The notes beneath the pieces are model-generated. The model made no database searches and was not told the origin of the DNA. It saw nothing but the letters and a program-made list of their open reading frames with translations. DNA of 64,000 nt, from NCBI GenBank assembly GCA_050944455.1, contig JBMNRC010000002.1, forward strand, positions 62,001 through 126,000, in the 5' to 3' direction. Source of the DNA: Anthropogastromicrobium sp050944455. Lineage in GTDB: Bacteria > Bacillota > Clostridia > Lachnospirales > Lachnospiraceae. Position 1 is the stretch's first letter. Every line of letters starts with the position of its first letter. A program made the translations under genes and the position numbers. Shown here piece after piece: positions 8,375-22,254 of the stretch.

Positions 8375-8524
8375 GTGCGTACGAAAATTGTTTTGGCCTG
8401 CACAGAATGCAAGCAGCGCAATTACAACTGGACCAAAGACAAGAAGGCACATCCTGAAAGAATGGAAGTCCGGAAGTACTGCAGATTCTGCAGAAAGCAC
8501 ACCTTACATAAGGAAACCAGATAA
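8375..8524 (+). CDS. rpmG: 50S ribosomal protein L33
   Basis: A 49-residue L33, the normal length. It carries a zinc ribbon formed by Cys9, Cys12, Cys36 and Cys39 (CTEC and CRFC), so it is the zinc-dependent form. I place the start at GTG 8375 because GGAGG at 8362-8366 lies 8 bases upstream; any earlier in-frame start would run through that site. L33 sits near the E site of the large subunit. First gene of the secE-nusG transcript. Confidence 0.95.
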   Translation: MRTKIVLACTECKQRNYNWTKDKKAHPERMEVRKYCRFCRKHTLHKETR

Positions 8525-8542
8525 CTGGTGTAAGGAGTGAGT

Positions 8543-8785
8543 ATGGCAGATTCGACAAAAAACGCCGGTAGTCCGGCAAAGTCCCCGAAGAAGGGATCCA
8601 AAAAGGAATCGAGGATCGCGACGTTCTTCGGCGGCGTTAAAACCGAGTTCAAAAAGATTGTCTGGCCCACGAAGGAAAGGCTGTGGCAGGAAACCCTTAC
8701 GGTAATGATTATTTCCGTCATTCTCGGAGCGTTCATCCGCCTGTGGGATCTTCTCTGCCAGTATCTGGTCGACTTCATTAAGTAA
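8543..8785 (+). CDS. secE: Preprotein translocase subunit SecE
   Basis: An 80-residue single-span SecE. A Lys/Ser-rich N-terminus leads into the amphipathic VKTEFKKIVWPTKERL motif conserved in the family, then one TM helix (LTVMIISVILGAFIRL). It clamps SecY (encoded at 48364) in the translocon. ATG 8543 is used: AAGGAG at 8532-8537 is 5 bases away, whereas the in-frame GTG at 8537 overlaps that site. It lies 18 bases after rpmG. Confidence 0.95.
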   Translation: MADSTKNAGSPAKSPKKGSKKESRIATFFGGVKTEFKKIVWPTKERLWQETLTVMIISVILGAFIRLWDLLCQYLVDFIK

Positions 8786-8797
8786 AAGAGGAAATGC

Positions 8798-9325
8798 ATG
8801 GAAGAAGCAAAATGGTATGTGGTTCACACCTTCTCCGGCTATGAGAATACCGTGAAACAGGATCTCGAAAATACCATCAAAAACCATTCCCTCCAGGATG
8901 TGATCCAGGATGTGATCATCCCGCTCGAGGAAGTTCATGAGACGACCGCGGACGGCAAGGAAAAGGTAACGAAACGAAAAATTTTCCCCGCGTATGTCCT
9001 CGTCAAAATGGTCATGAACAACGACACCTGGTATATCGTGAGAAATACCAGAGGCGTCACTGGCTTTGTGGGCCCGGGATCTGAAGCGGTACCGCTCACG
9101 GATGAGGAGATGGAAAAGCTTCAGTCCTTCATGGGCGGCGATATTGAAGCGCCGGTACCGTTCAGGGCGGGCGATTTCGTGACCGTCACGGGCGGCCCGT
9201 GGGAGGGAACCAGCGGCCGCATCAGTTCTGTGGACGCTGACAGAAAATCCCTTACCATTTTCGCAGATGTCTTCGGCAAGCAGACTCCGGTAGAACTCGA
9301 TTTTAAAGATGTAAAAAAGGCGTGA
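8798..9325 (+). CDS. nusG: Transcription elongation/termination factor NusG
   Basis: 175 residues: an NGN domain starting WYVVHTFSGYEN and including KRKIFPAYVLVKM and VRNTRGVTGFVG, which binds the RNA polymerase clamp, then a KOW domain (VTVTGGPWEGTSGRISS) that contacts ribosomal S10 or Rho. Length and domain set are ordinary. It lies 12 bases after secE. The next gene, rplK, is 67 bases downstream, behind an L1-like hairpin. Confidence 0.97.
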   Translation: MEEAKWYVVHTFSGYENTVKQDLENTIKNHSLQDVIQDVIIPLEEVHETTADGKEKVTKRKIFPAYVLVKMVMNNDTWYIVRNTRGVTGFVGPGSEAVPLTDEEMEKLQSFMGGDIEAPVPFRAGDFVTVTGGPWEGTSGRISSVDADRKSLTIFADVFGKQTPVELDFKDVKKA

Positions 9326-9343
9326 CGCCGATTGATCGTCACT

Positions 9344-9371
9344 GTGGGAGGGAAGTTCCCGCAATTACCAC
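9344..9371 (+). promoter_or_regulatory. Putative L1-binding hairpin upstream of rplK
   Basis: GTGGGAGGG is followed after a short loop by CCCGCAATTACCAC. The outer GTGG pairs with CCAC and GGG with CCC, leaving an asymmetric internal loop. The two strands resemble the 23S rRNA L1 site (GGTGGGAGG and AAATACCACC). A near copy lies ahead of rplA. L1 repression of its own operon is established in E. coli; the role here is inferred. Confidence 0.65.
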
Positions 9372-9392
9372 ACTATTTCAGGAGGTGCCATT

Positions 9393-9818
9393 ATGGCAAA
9401 GAAAGTTACAGGATATATCAAACTGCAGATCCCGGGCGGCAAGGCTACTCCGGCTCCGCCTGTAGGACCTGCCCTCGGACAGAAGGGTGTCAATATTGTC
9501 CAGTTCACGAAGGAGTTCAACGCGAGAACCGCCAAGGACGCCGGCATGATCATCCCGGTTATCATCACGGTTTATTCAGACAAGAGCTTCACTTTCGTGA
9601 CGAAGACGCCGCCTGCAGCTGTTCTGATCAAGAAGGCGTGCAACCTTCAGAAGGCATCCGGAAACCCGAAGAACGATAAGGTTGCCACTCTGTCGAAGGA
9701 AGATCTCAGGAAGATCGCCGAGACGAAGATGCCTGACCTGAATGCGGCAAGCATTGAGGCAGCAATGAGCATGGTCGCAGGAACGGCGCGCAGCATGGGC
9801 GTCACGGTTGAGGAATAA
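9393..9818 (+). CDS. rplK: 50S ribosomal protein L11
   Basis: 141 residues, the family's standard length. The N-terminal domain (YIKLQIPGGKATPAPPVGPA with its conserved prolines) forms the GTPase-factor flexible arm; the C-terminal domain binds 23S helices 43/44 (LNAASIEAAMSMVAGTARSMG). L11 forms the base of the stalk that carries L10 and L7/L12, encoded just downstream. AGGAGGTGCC is the ribosome site. Confidence 0.98.
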   Translation: MAKKVTGYIKLQIPGGKATPAPPVGPALGQKGVNIVQFTKEFNARTAKDAGMIIPVIITVYSDKSFTFVTKTPPAAVLIKKACNLQKASGNPKNDKVATLSKEDLRKIAETKMPDLNAASIEAAMSMVAGTARSMGVTVEE

Positions 9819-9859
9819 TTTCCGTGTCCAGCGGATTCCCCGGCACCCTGTCTTGCGCA

Positions 9860-9888
9860 GTGGGAGGGTTAAATCCCGCAAATACCAC
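9860..9888 (+). promoter_or_regulatory. Second putative L1-binding hairpin, upstream of rplA
   Basis: GTGGGAGGG, loop TTAAAT, then CCCGCAAATACCAC: the same element as at 9344 with the same pairing and internal loop. The strand AAATACCAC is especially close to the 23S L1 site. It ends two bases before the AGGAGG of rplA, so L1 bound here could block rplA translation directly. Confidence 0.68.
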
Positions 9889-9900
9889 AGGAGGTAAATC

Positions 9901-10593
9901 ATGAAAAGAGGTAAGAAATACCAGGACGCTGCGAAGCTTGTCGACCGCAGCACCCTGTACGGAGTCAGCGACGCGATGGCAATGCTGAAGAAGACTGCCA
10001 CTGCCAAGTTCGATGAGACGGTGGAAGTCCACGTCCGCACCGGCTGCGACGGCCGCCACGCAGATCAGCAGATCCGCGGCGCCGTTGTCCTTCCGAACGG
10101 AACCGGCAAAAAGGTCCGTGTTCTTGTTTTCGCCAAGAACGAGAAGGTAGATATCGCAAAAGAGGCCGGCGCTGATTATGTCGGCGGCGCTGAGCTGGTT
10201 CCGAAGATCCAGAACGAAGGATGGCTTGATTTCGACGTTGTCGTCGCAACCCCGGATATGATGAGCGTTGTCGGACGCCTGGGCCGTATTCTCGGACCGA
10301 AGGGCTTAATGCCGAACCCGAAGGCGGGCACGGTCACCCCGGATGTCGCAAAGGCTATCCACGATATCAAAGCTGGTAAGATCGAGTACAGACTTGACAA
10401 GGCAAATATCATTCATGTTCCGTTCGGCAAGGCTTCCTTCACCGAAGAACAGTTAGCAGGCAACTTCCAGGCCCTGATGGACGCAGTCATCAAGGCAAAA
10501 CCCAGCACGGTCAAGGGTACTTATCTGAAGAGTGTTGTCGTCAGCACCACGATGGGCCCCGGAATCAAGATTGATCCGGCGTCTCTCAGCTGA
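9901..10593 (+). CDS. rplA: 50S ribosomal protein L1
   Basis: 230 residues of normal two-domain L1, beginning MKRGKKYQDAAKLVD. Domain I includes FDETVEVHVRTGCD and domain II the GRILGPKGLMPNPKAGTVT signature. L1 binds the mobile stalk of 23S rRNA that moves deacylated tRNA out of the E site, and in many bacteria represses its own mRNA. The two upstream hairpins fit that use. It is the last gene before a strong terminator. Confidence 0.98.
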   Translation: MKRGKKYQDAAKLVDRSTLYGVSDAMAMLKKTATAKFDETVEVHVRTGCDGRHADQQIRGAVVLPNGTGKKVRVLVFAKNEKVDIAKEAGADYVGGAELVPKIQNEGWLDFDVVVATPDMMSVVGRLGRILGPKGLMPNPKAGTVTPDVAKAIHDIKAGKIEYRLDKANIIHVPFGKASFTEEQLAGNFQALMDAVIKAKPSTVKGTYLKSVVVSTTMGPGIKIDPASLS

Positions 10594-10612
10594 TCAGGCA
10601 GAAGGCATGTAC

Positions 10613-10641
10613 GGGCGGCCCTCCGGCCGCCCGGTTTTTTT
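10613..10641 (+). terminator. Intrinsic terminator after rplA
   Basis: A perfect 8-bp GC stem, GGGCGGCC with GGCCGCCC, loop CTCC, then a seven-T run. It separates the nusG-rplK-rplA transcript from rplJL. Confidence 0.93.
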
Positions 10642-10649
10642 GCTTTTTC

Positions 10650-10774
10650 CCGGCTCAGATACGCTTCGCCAGTGTCAGATTTGTTTTTGGTACGGCTTAG
10701 ATGCGCTTCGCCAGCGTCAGATTTGTTTTTGTACGGGTCAGATGCGCTTTACCCGGGGCAGATGTGTTTTTTCC
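10650..10774 (+). repeat. Degenerate tandem repeat, period about 42 bp
   Basis: Three units (about 10650, 10692, 10734) share TCAGATGCGCTTCGCCAG, then GTCAGATTTGTTTTTG, with growing divergence in the third; a fourth fragment follows at about 10776. The block lies between the rplA terminator and the rplJ promoter. No open frame is convincing in it. Confidence 0.75.
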
Positions 10775-10829
10775 CCGGAGCAGACGCGTTCGCGGCAGCC
10801 GAAACTGAAGAAGAAAAGCCAAAAAACCG

Positions 10830-10858
10830 TTGACAGAAGTTTCCGGGCGGTGTATGAT
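10830..10858 (+). promoter_or_regulatory. Sigma-A promoter for rplJL
   Basis: Consensus TTGACA (10830-10835), 17 bases, TATGAT (10853-10858). It gives rplJL a promoter of its own, with transcription starting immediately before the L10 leader. Confidence 0.88.
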
Positions 10859-10861
10859 AAT

Positions 10862-10991
10862 CGGCGTGTGAAAACATGCCGAAGACAGCAGGTGCCGAAA
10901 GGCGCAAGCATACGAAGTATCGCCTGCCGAGGAATCTGTTCTTTATTGAATGAAATCCTGACCCCGCAGTTTTCAGCGGGGCTTTTTCTTT
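10862..10991 (+). promoter_or_regulatory. L10 leader with attenuator terminator
   Basis: The conserved L10-leader words GAAGACAGCAGGTGC and GCCTGCCGAGG are present. GCAGGTG (10888-10894) pairs with CGCCTGC (10921-10927), giving the expected stem with an internal hairpin between. Downstream is an intrinsic terminator: CCCCGC (10962-10967) with GCGGGG (10976-10981) and a U tract at 10982-10991. In Firmicutes such leaders bind the L10-L12 complex to shut off rplJL; that mechanism is taken from the family. Confidence 0.85.
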
Positions 10992-11021
10992 GGCGAAATT
11001 CAAAGAAAAGGAGGTAGCAAC

Positions 11022-11570
11022 ATGGCAAAGGTTGAGTTAAAGCAGCCGATCGTAGATGAGATCAGCAAAGCCATCGACGGCGCCGTCGGCGTTGTCCTGG
11101 TAGACCACAGAGGCCTTACTGTCGAGCAGGATACCGCTCTCAGAAAGAGCCTCCGCGAGGCAGGTGTCACCTACAAGGTTTACAAGAACACCATGATCAA
11201 CCGCGCGATCGCCGGCACCCAGTTCGAAGGCCTCAAAGATCTTCTGAACGGCCCGACGGCAGTCGCAGTCAGCAAGACCGACGCAACCGCTCCGGCGAGA
11301 GTGCTGAGCAATTTCGCGAAGGACAACGAAAAGCTTGAGATCAAGGGCGGCGTCATCGAAGGAGTCCTTCAGGACCCGGCCGGTATCGAGAAGATCGCGA
11401 AGATCCCTTCCAGAGAGGTCCTGCTTTCCAAGTTCGTCGGAAGCCTGCAGTCCCCGATCACCAATTTCGCCCGCGTACTCAAGCAGCTCGCGGACAAGGG
11501 CGGCGCAGCAGCTGCGGCAGACGCTTCCGCTCCTGCAGAAGCGGCAGCTCCGGCACCGGCAGCAGAGTAA
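11022..11570 (+). CDS. rplJ: 50S ribosomal protein L10
   Basis: 182 residues. The N-terminal rRNA-binding domain (VVLVDHRGLTVEQDTALRK, YKVYKNTMINRA) is followed by the spur helix that recruits L7/L12 dimers and a long Ala/Pro-rich tail, which accounts for the slightly greater length than the usual 165-175. AAAGGAGG precedes ATG. Expression is probably set by the leader immediately upstream. Confidence 0.97.
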   Translation: MAKVELKQPIVDEISKAIDGAVGVVLVDHRGLTVEQDTALRKSLREAGVTYKVYKNTMINRAIAGTQFEGLKDLLNGPTAVAVSKTDATAPARVLSNFAKDNEKLEIKGGVIEGVLQDPAGIEKIAKIPSREVLLSKFVGSLQSPITNFARVLKQLADKGGAAAAADASAPAEAAAPAPAAE

Positions 11571-11686
11571 TTGTTTTCTGGCATCATGAAAATGCTGTTC
11601 CGGACCGGGACAGCGGCCGCGGGTTCGCGGCAGGGGCCGGTGGAATCCGGCATTTCCCGCAATCTTGAATTTTGGAGGAAAATGAA

Positions 11687-12058
11687 ATGGCTAAGTTAAG
11701 CGCACAGGAGATTATTGATGCTCTCAAAGAGATGAGCGTTATGGAACTCAACGACCTGGTAAAGGCAGTTGAGGACGAGTTCGGCGTTTCCGCGGCGGCA
11801 GGCGTTGTCGTCGCAGGACCGGCTGCAGGAGCACAGGAAGAGGAGAAGACCGAGTTCAACGTTGAGCTGACTGAGATCGGACCGAACAAGGTCAAGGTCA
11901 TCAAGGTTGTCCGTGAGATCACCGGCCTTGGCCTGAAGGAGGCCAAGGATCTTGTTGAGGCTGCTCCGAAGAACGTCAAGGAAGGCGTCGGCAAGGACGA
12001 GGCTGAAGAACTCAAGAAGAAGATTGAGGAGCAGGGCGCTAAGGTTACCCTTAAGTAA
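11687..12058 (+). CDS. rplL: 50S ribosomal protein L7/L12
   Basis: 123 residues with the N-terminal dimerisation helix pair (IIDALKEMSVMELNDLVKAV), an Ala/Gly hinge (about 38-55) and the factor-binding C-terminal domain (KVIKVVREITGLGLKEAKDLV). I use ATG 11687, 8 bases after GGAGG; the in-frame TTG at 11672 precedes that site. The 116-base gap after rplJ contains no terminator, so the two genes are co-transcribed. Confidence 0.98.
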   Translation: MAKLSAQEIIDALKEMSVMELNDLVKAVEDEFGVSAAAGVVVAGPAAGAQEEEKTEFNVELTEIGPNKVKVIKVVREITGLGLKEAKDLVEAAPKNVKEGVGKDEAEELKKKIEEQGAKVTLK

Positions 12059-12080
12059 TCAGTTCCCCGGAATCTTCATC

Positions 12081-12113
12081 AAAGGCCCCTGTGAAGTTCA
12101 CAGGGGCCTTTTT
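12081..12113 (+). terminator. Intrinsic terminator after rplL
   Basis: A 14-bp perfect stem, AAAGGCCCCTGTGA with TCACAGGGGCCTTT, loop AGT, and a T-run formed by the end of the stem and following bases. Confidence 0.92.
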
Positions 12114-12251
12114 CCATAGGAGCAATTGGCGCCGGCGCACAGCAGCCGGCGCCCATTGCTCCGCGGCGGCCGGACCGCTGCCGGATGCGCGGAAATCAGC
12201 GCAATAAGCAGAAAAACCCCGGCGGAAAAACAGACAGCCGCGCGCAAAAGC

Positions 12252-12282
12252 ACAAAAAAACCGCACGGCCGAAACCGTGCGG
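12252..12282 (-). terminator. Intrinsic terminator of the tRNA-Pro gene
   Basis: On the minus strand CCGCACGG pairs with CCGTGCGG around TTTCGG, followed by seven T. It begins 9 bases past the tRNA 3' end. Confidence 0.9.
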
Positions 12283-12291
12283 ATCAATTCG

Positions 12292-12365
12292 TCGGGGCGA
12301 CAGGATTTGAACTTGCGACCTCATGAACCCCATTCATGCGCGCTACCAAACTGCGCTACACCCCG
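12292..12365 (-). tRNA. tRNA-Pro, anticodon GGG
   Basis: A full cloverleaf in 74 bases. Acceptor stem CGGGGTG pairs with CGCCCCG (one T-G), D arm GCGC/GCGC around AGTTTGGTA, anticodon stem CATGA/TCATG around ATGGGGT with GGG at positions 34-36, T loop TTCAAAT. The T stem GCAAG/CCTGT has an A-C mismatch at its second-last pair and a G-T at its base. The 3' CCA is not encoded and must be added by the enzyme at 61753. The gene is transcribed away from rpoB. Confidence 0.93.
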
Positions 12366-12374
12366 ATGAACCGC

Positions 12375-12403
12375 ATTATATCAGAAGGCGGCGCGGATGT
12401 AAA
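12375..12403 (-). promoter_or_regulatory. Promoter of the tRNA-Pro gene
   Basis: On the minus strand TTTACA (12403-12398), 17 bases, TATAAT (12380-12375), ending 9 bases before the mature tRNA 5' end. Confidence 0.9.
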
Positions 12404-12434
12404 GCCCGTATTATTTATTTTTTCCGTTTCCCCC

Positions 12435-12463
12435 TTGACACCTTGACAGCGGAGCGGTATTAT
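12435..12463 (+). promoter_or_regulatory. Promoter of rpoBC, divergent from tRNA-Pro
   Basis: TTGACA (12435-12440), 17 bases, TATTAT (12458-12463). A second TTGACA at 12443-12448 lies too close to the -10 to be its partner. Confidence 0.82.
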
Positions 12464-12817
12464 GGCAGATGCACTATCATGGAATTTTGTGCCCTTCATT
12501 GTGCATTTTCATGAAAACAGCGCATTGAACGGCCTCCCGCCATGGTACTTTATCTGCTGCCCCGCCTTACACGGATCGGGCACCCGCATCCCTGTCTCTT
12601 TTATACCGCAACAGAGACGCGGTTGCAAGCCCATTCCGAAAACTTTCGGGCAGGCGCGCGCAGATACAGCACAGCGGCTGCCGGCAGGGCGGATTCCGGG
12701 ACACAGGCAGTTCATCATTCCCCTCTGCAGTCCGGGGGGCCTATCGCCTTTGACCAGACGAGTCAGCACGGCTGCATGGCAACTATTTCCAAATACATTA
12801 CAGGGGTGAACAATCAT
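12464..12817 (+). other. Long 5' leader of rpoB (about 350 bases), no gene seen
   Basis: The region between the promoter and the rpoB start holds no credible gene. The rpoB frame is open across part of it, but the translation is unlike any polymerase N-terminus. I see no riboswitch or terminator motif I can name; the length alone suggests some post-initiation control. Confidence 0.5.
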
Positions 12818-16846
<4,029 letters not shown>

Positions 16847-16869
16847 ACAGATCAGCGGATTACTATAAT

Positions 16870-16896
16870 CCCGCGGCCGGCCTGCCCGGCCGCGGG
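16870..16896 (+). promoter_or_regulatory. Strong GC hairpin between rpoB and rpoC
   Basis: CCCGCGGCCGG and CCGGCCGCGGG form a perfect 11-bp stem with loop CCTGC. There is no T-run, so it is not an intrinsic terminator. It may mark an RNA processing point or tune the beta to beta-prime ratio. Confidence 0.7.
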
Positions 16897-16918
16897 ATGC
16901 AGAGAAAGGGAGTAAAGA

Positions 16919-20584
<3,666 letters not shown>

Positions 20585-20853
20585 AGCGGCGGGACGCCCG
20601 GACGGCCGGCTGCATCGCAGCGGGCACATCCGCGATGCGGCTGTCAGCTGTCCGGGAACATCGCGGCCGTACGGCCGCCCCGCGGGGGGAGACTGTGTTC
20701 ATCCGGCAGAATGTCAGTCCGCGCTCTTCTGGGCGCGGGCTGATTTTGTCCTTCCGGGAACTTTCAAGCGGTTCAGGCCGGCCGGAAGGTGAAAAACAGG
20801 AAAAAAGTTGTCCAAATCCGCTCCGGATGGCCGTTTTGCCCCGGTCATCGCAG
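20585..20853 (+). other. Spacer between rpoC and the str promoter
   Basis: I see no gene here. A short GC hairpin (CCGCGC/GCGCGG, about 20718-20740) followed by GCTGATTTT could be a weak rpoC terminator. The L7Ae-like gene often found at this spot in Firmicutes is absent. Confidence 0.4.
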
Positions 20854-20882
20854 TTGACACCGGCGGAGGTTGGGAATATAAT
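20854..20882 (+). promoter_or_regulatory. Consensus promoter of the str operon (rpsL)
   Basis: Perfect TTGACA (20854-20859), 17 bases, TATAAT (20877-20882). Leader of about 100 bases to rpsL. Confidence 0.93.
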
Positions 20883-20988
20883 TACTCCGCATGCGCTCGG
20901 ATGCCGGGAGGCACAGCCGCCGGGCGCACGCGTTCCTGGCACAGCACCAGACTGCTGCGCCGTGTATATTTTTCAGGAGGTGAATAGA

Positions 20989-21411
20989 ATGCCTACATTT
21001 AATCAGCTGGTAAGAAAGGGCAGAGATACCTTTACCAAAAAGTCCGCTGCCCCGGCACTCCAGAAAGGCTACAATTCCCTGCAGAAGAAGCAGGTTGACC
21101 TGTCTTCTCCGCAGAAGAGAGGCGTATGCACTGCCGTCAAGACCGCGACCCCGAAGAAGCCGAATTCCGCTCTCCGCAAGATCGCCAGAGTCCGTCTCAG
21201 CAACGGAATCGAAGTCACAAGCTACATCCCGGGCGAGGGACACAATCTTCAGGAGCACAGCGTCGTGCTGATCCGCGGCGGCCGTGTCAAGGACCTTCCG
21301 GGTACCAGATACCACATCATCAGAGGTACGCTGGATACCGCCGGCGTCGCAAACCGCCGCCAGGCGCGTTCCAAGTACGGAGCAAAGAAACCGAAGGCCG
21401 CAAAGAAGTGA
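20989..21411 (+). CDS. rpsL: 30S ribosomal protein S12
   Basis: 140 residues starting MPTFNQLVRKGR, with AGGAGG 8 bases upstream. The decoding-centre loops KTATPKKPNSALRK and the later GRVKDLPGTRYH are unmodified, so the streptomycin-sensitive allele is predicted. First gene of the str operon. Confidence 0.98.
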   Translation: MPTFNQLVRKGRDTFTKKSAAPALQKGYNSLQKKQVDLSSPQKRGVCTAVKTATPKKPNSALRKIARVRLSNGIEVTSYIPGEGHNLQEHSVVLIRGGRVKDLPGTRYHIIRGTLDTAGVANRRQARSKYGAKKPKAAKK

Positions 21412-21762
21412 CCGGCCCTCTGAGGCCCGCTCTCCGCGGCGCGGGTTTCCCTGCCTTCAGGCAGGCTCAGCCTGAATCTTTTCCGTTCCGGCCATATCCC
21501 TGATTCTTCAGGGAATCCGTTTTCTGCGCGGCAGAAAACGTCCGGGAGGACGGACGACGGCTTTCGCGGAACAAAACGTATCTCAACGAAATAAATTCAT
21601 GTTGGCATTCGAACACCCCTGATGTCGGCTGCAGTCAGGGCGGGGCGTGCCCCGGGAAACAAGAACCAGCGCGAACACATATTTTGTGAGTACCGATGAT
21701 ATAACTGCCAGGGAGGAAAGAACATCTGTTCCTGCCCGGCGATAGTTAAGGAGGGAAGTAAC
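21412..21762 (+). other. rpsL-rpsG spacer rich in hairpins
   Basis: 351 bases without a gene but with at least three clean hairpins: CCTGCC/GGCAGG at 21450-21465, TCCCTGA/TCAGGGA at 21497-21514 and CGTTTTCTGC/GCAGAAAACG at 21518-21540. None has a T-run. In E. coli S7 represses the str operon at the S12-S7 spacer, so a structured S7 target here is plausible but unproven. Confidence 0.6.
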
Positions 21763-22233
21763 GTGCCACGTAAAGGACATACCCAGAAGAGAGATGTGCT
21801 TGCCGATCCGATTTACGGAAACAAGGTTGTTACCAAGCTGATTAACAACATCATGAAAGACGGCAAGAGAGGAACAGCGCAGAAAATTGTTTACGGTGCT
21901 TTCGCCCAGGTAGAGGAGAAGACCGGAAAGCCCGCAAATGACGTATTCATGGCGGCGATGGACAACATCATGCCGGTTCTCGAGGTCAAGGCGAAGAGAC
22001 TCGGCGGCGCAACTTATCAGATTCCTATTGAGGTAAAGCCTGACAGAAGACAGGCTCTGGCTCTCCGCTGGCTCACCGAGTTCTCCCGCCAGAGAGGCGA
22101 GAAGACAATGGTAGACAAGCTCGCGGGTGAAATCATTGACGCATCGAACAACACCGGCGCTGCTGTCAAGAGGAAGGAAGAGATGCACAGAATGGCGGAT
22201 GCAAACAAGGCGTTTGCGCACTACCGCTTCTGA
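21763..22233 (+). CDS. rpsG: 30S ribosomal protein S7
   Basis: 156 residues from a GTG start 9 bases after AGGAGGG. The family pattern is intact (RKGHTQKRDVLADP, MKDGKRGTAQKIVYGAF, VKPDRRQALALRWL, KKEEMHRMADANKAFAHYR-type ending). S7 nucleates the 3' domain of 16S rRNA and lines the E site. 21 bases before fusA. Confidence 0.98.
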   Translation: MPRKGHTQKRDVLADPIYGNKVVTKLINNIMKDGKRGTAQKIVYGAFAQVEEKTGKPANDVFMAAMDNIMPVLEVKAKRLGGATYQIPIEVKPDRRQALALRWLTEFSRQRGEKTMVDKLAGEIIDASNNTGAAVKRKEEMHRMADANKAFAHYRF

Positions 22234-22254
22234 TTCCTTTAAGGAGGAATAAAT

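Noticed and set aside
12542..12817. N-terminal extension of RpoB by 92 residues
   Set aside because: The sequence is unlike any beta subunit, while ATG 12818 has a ribosome site and the family N-terminus.
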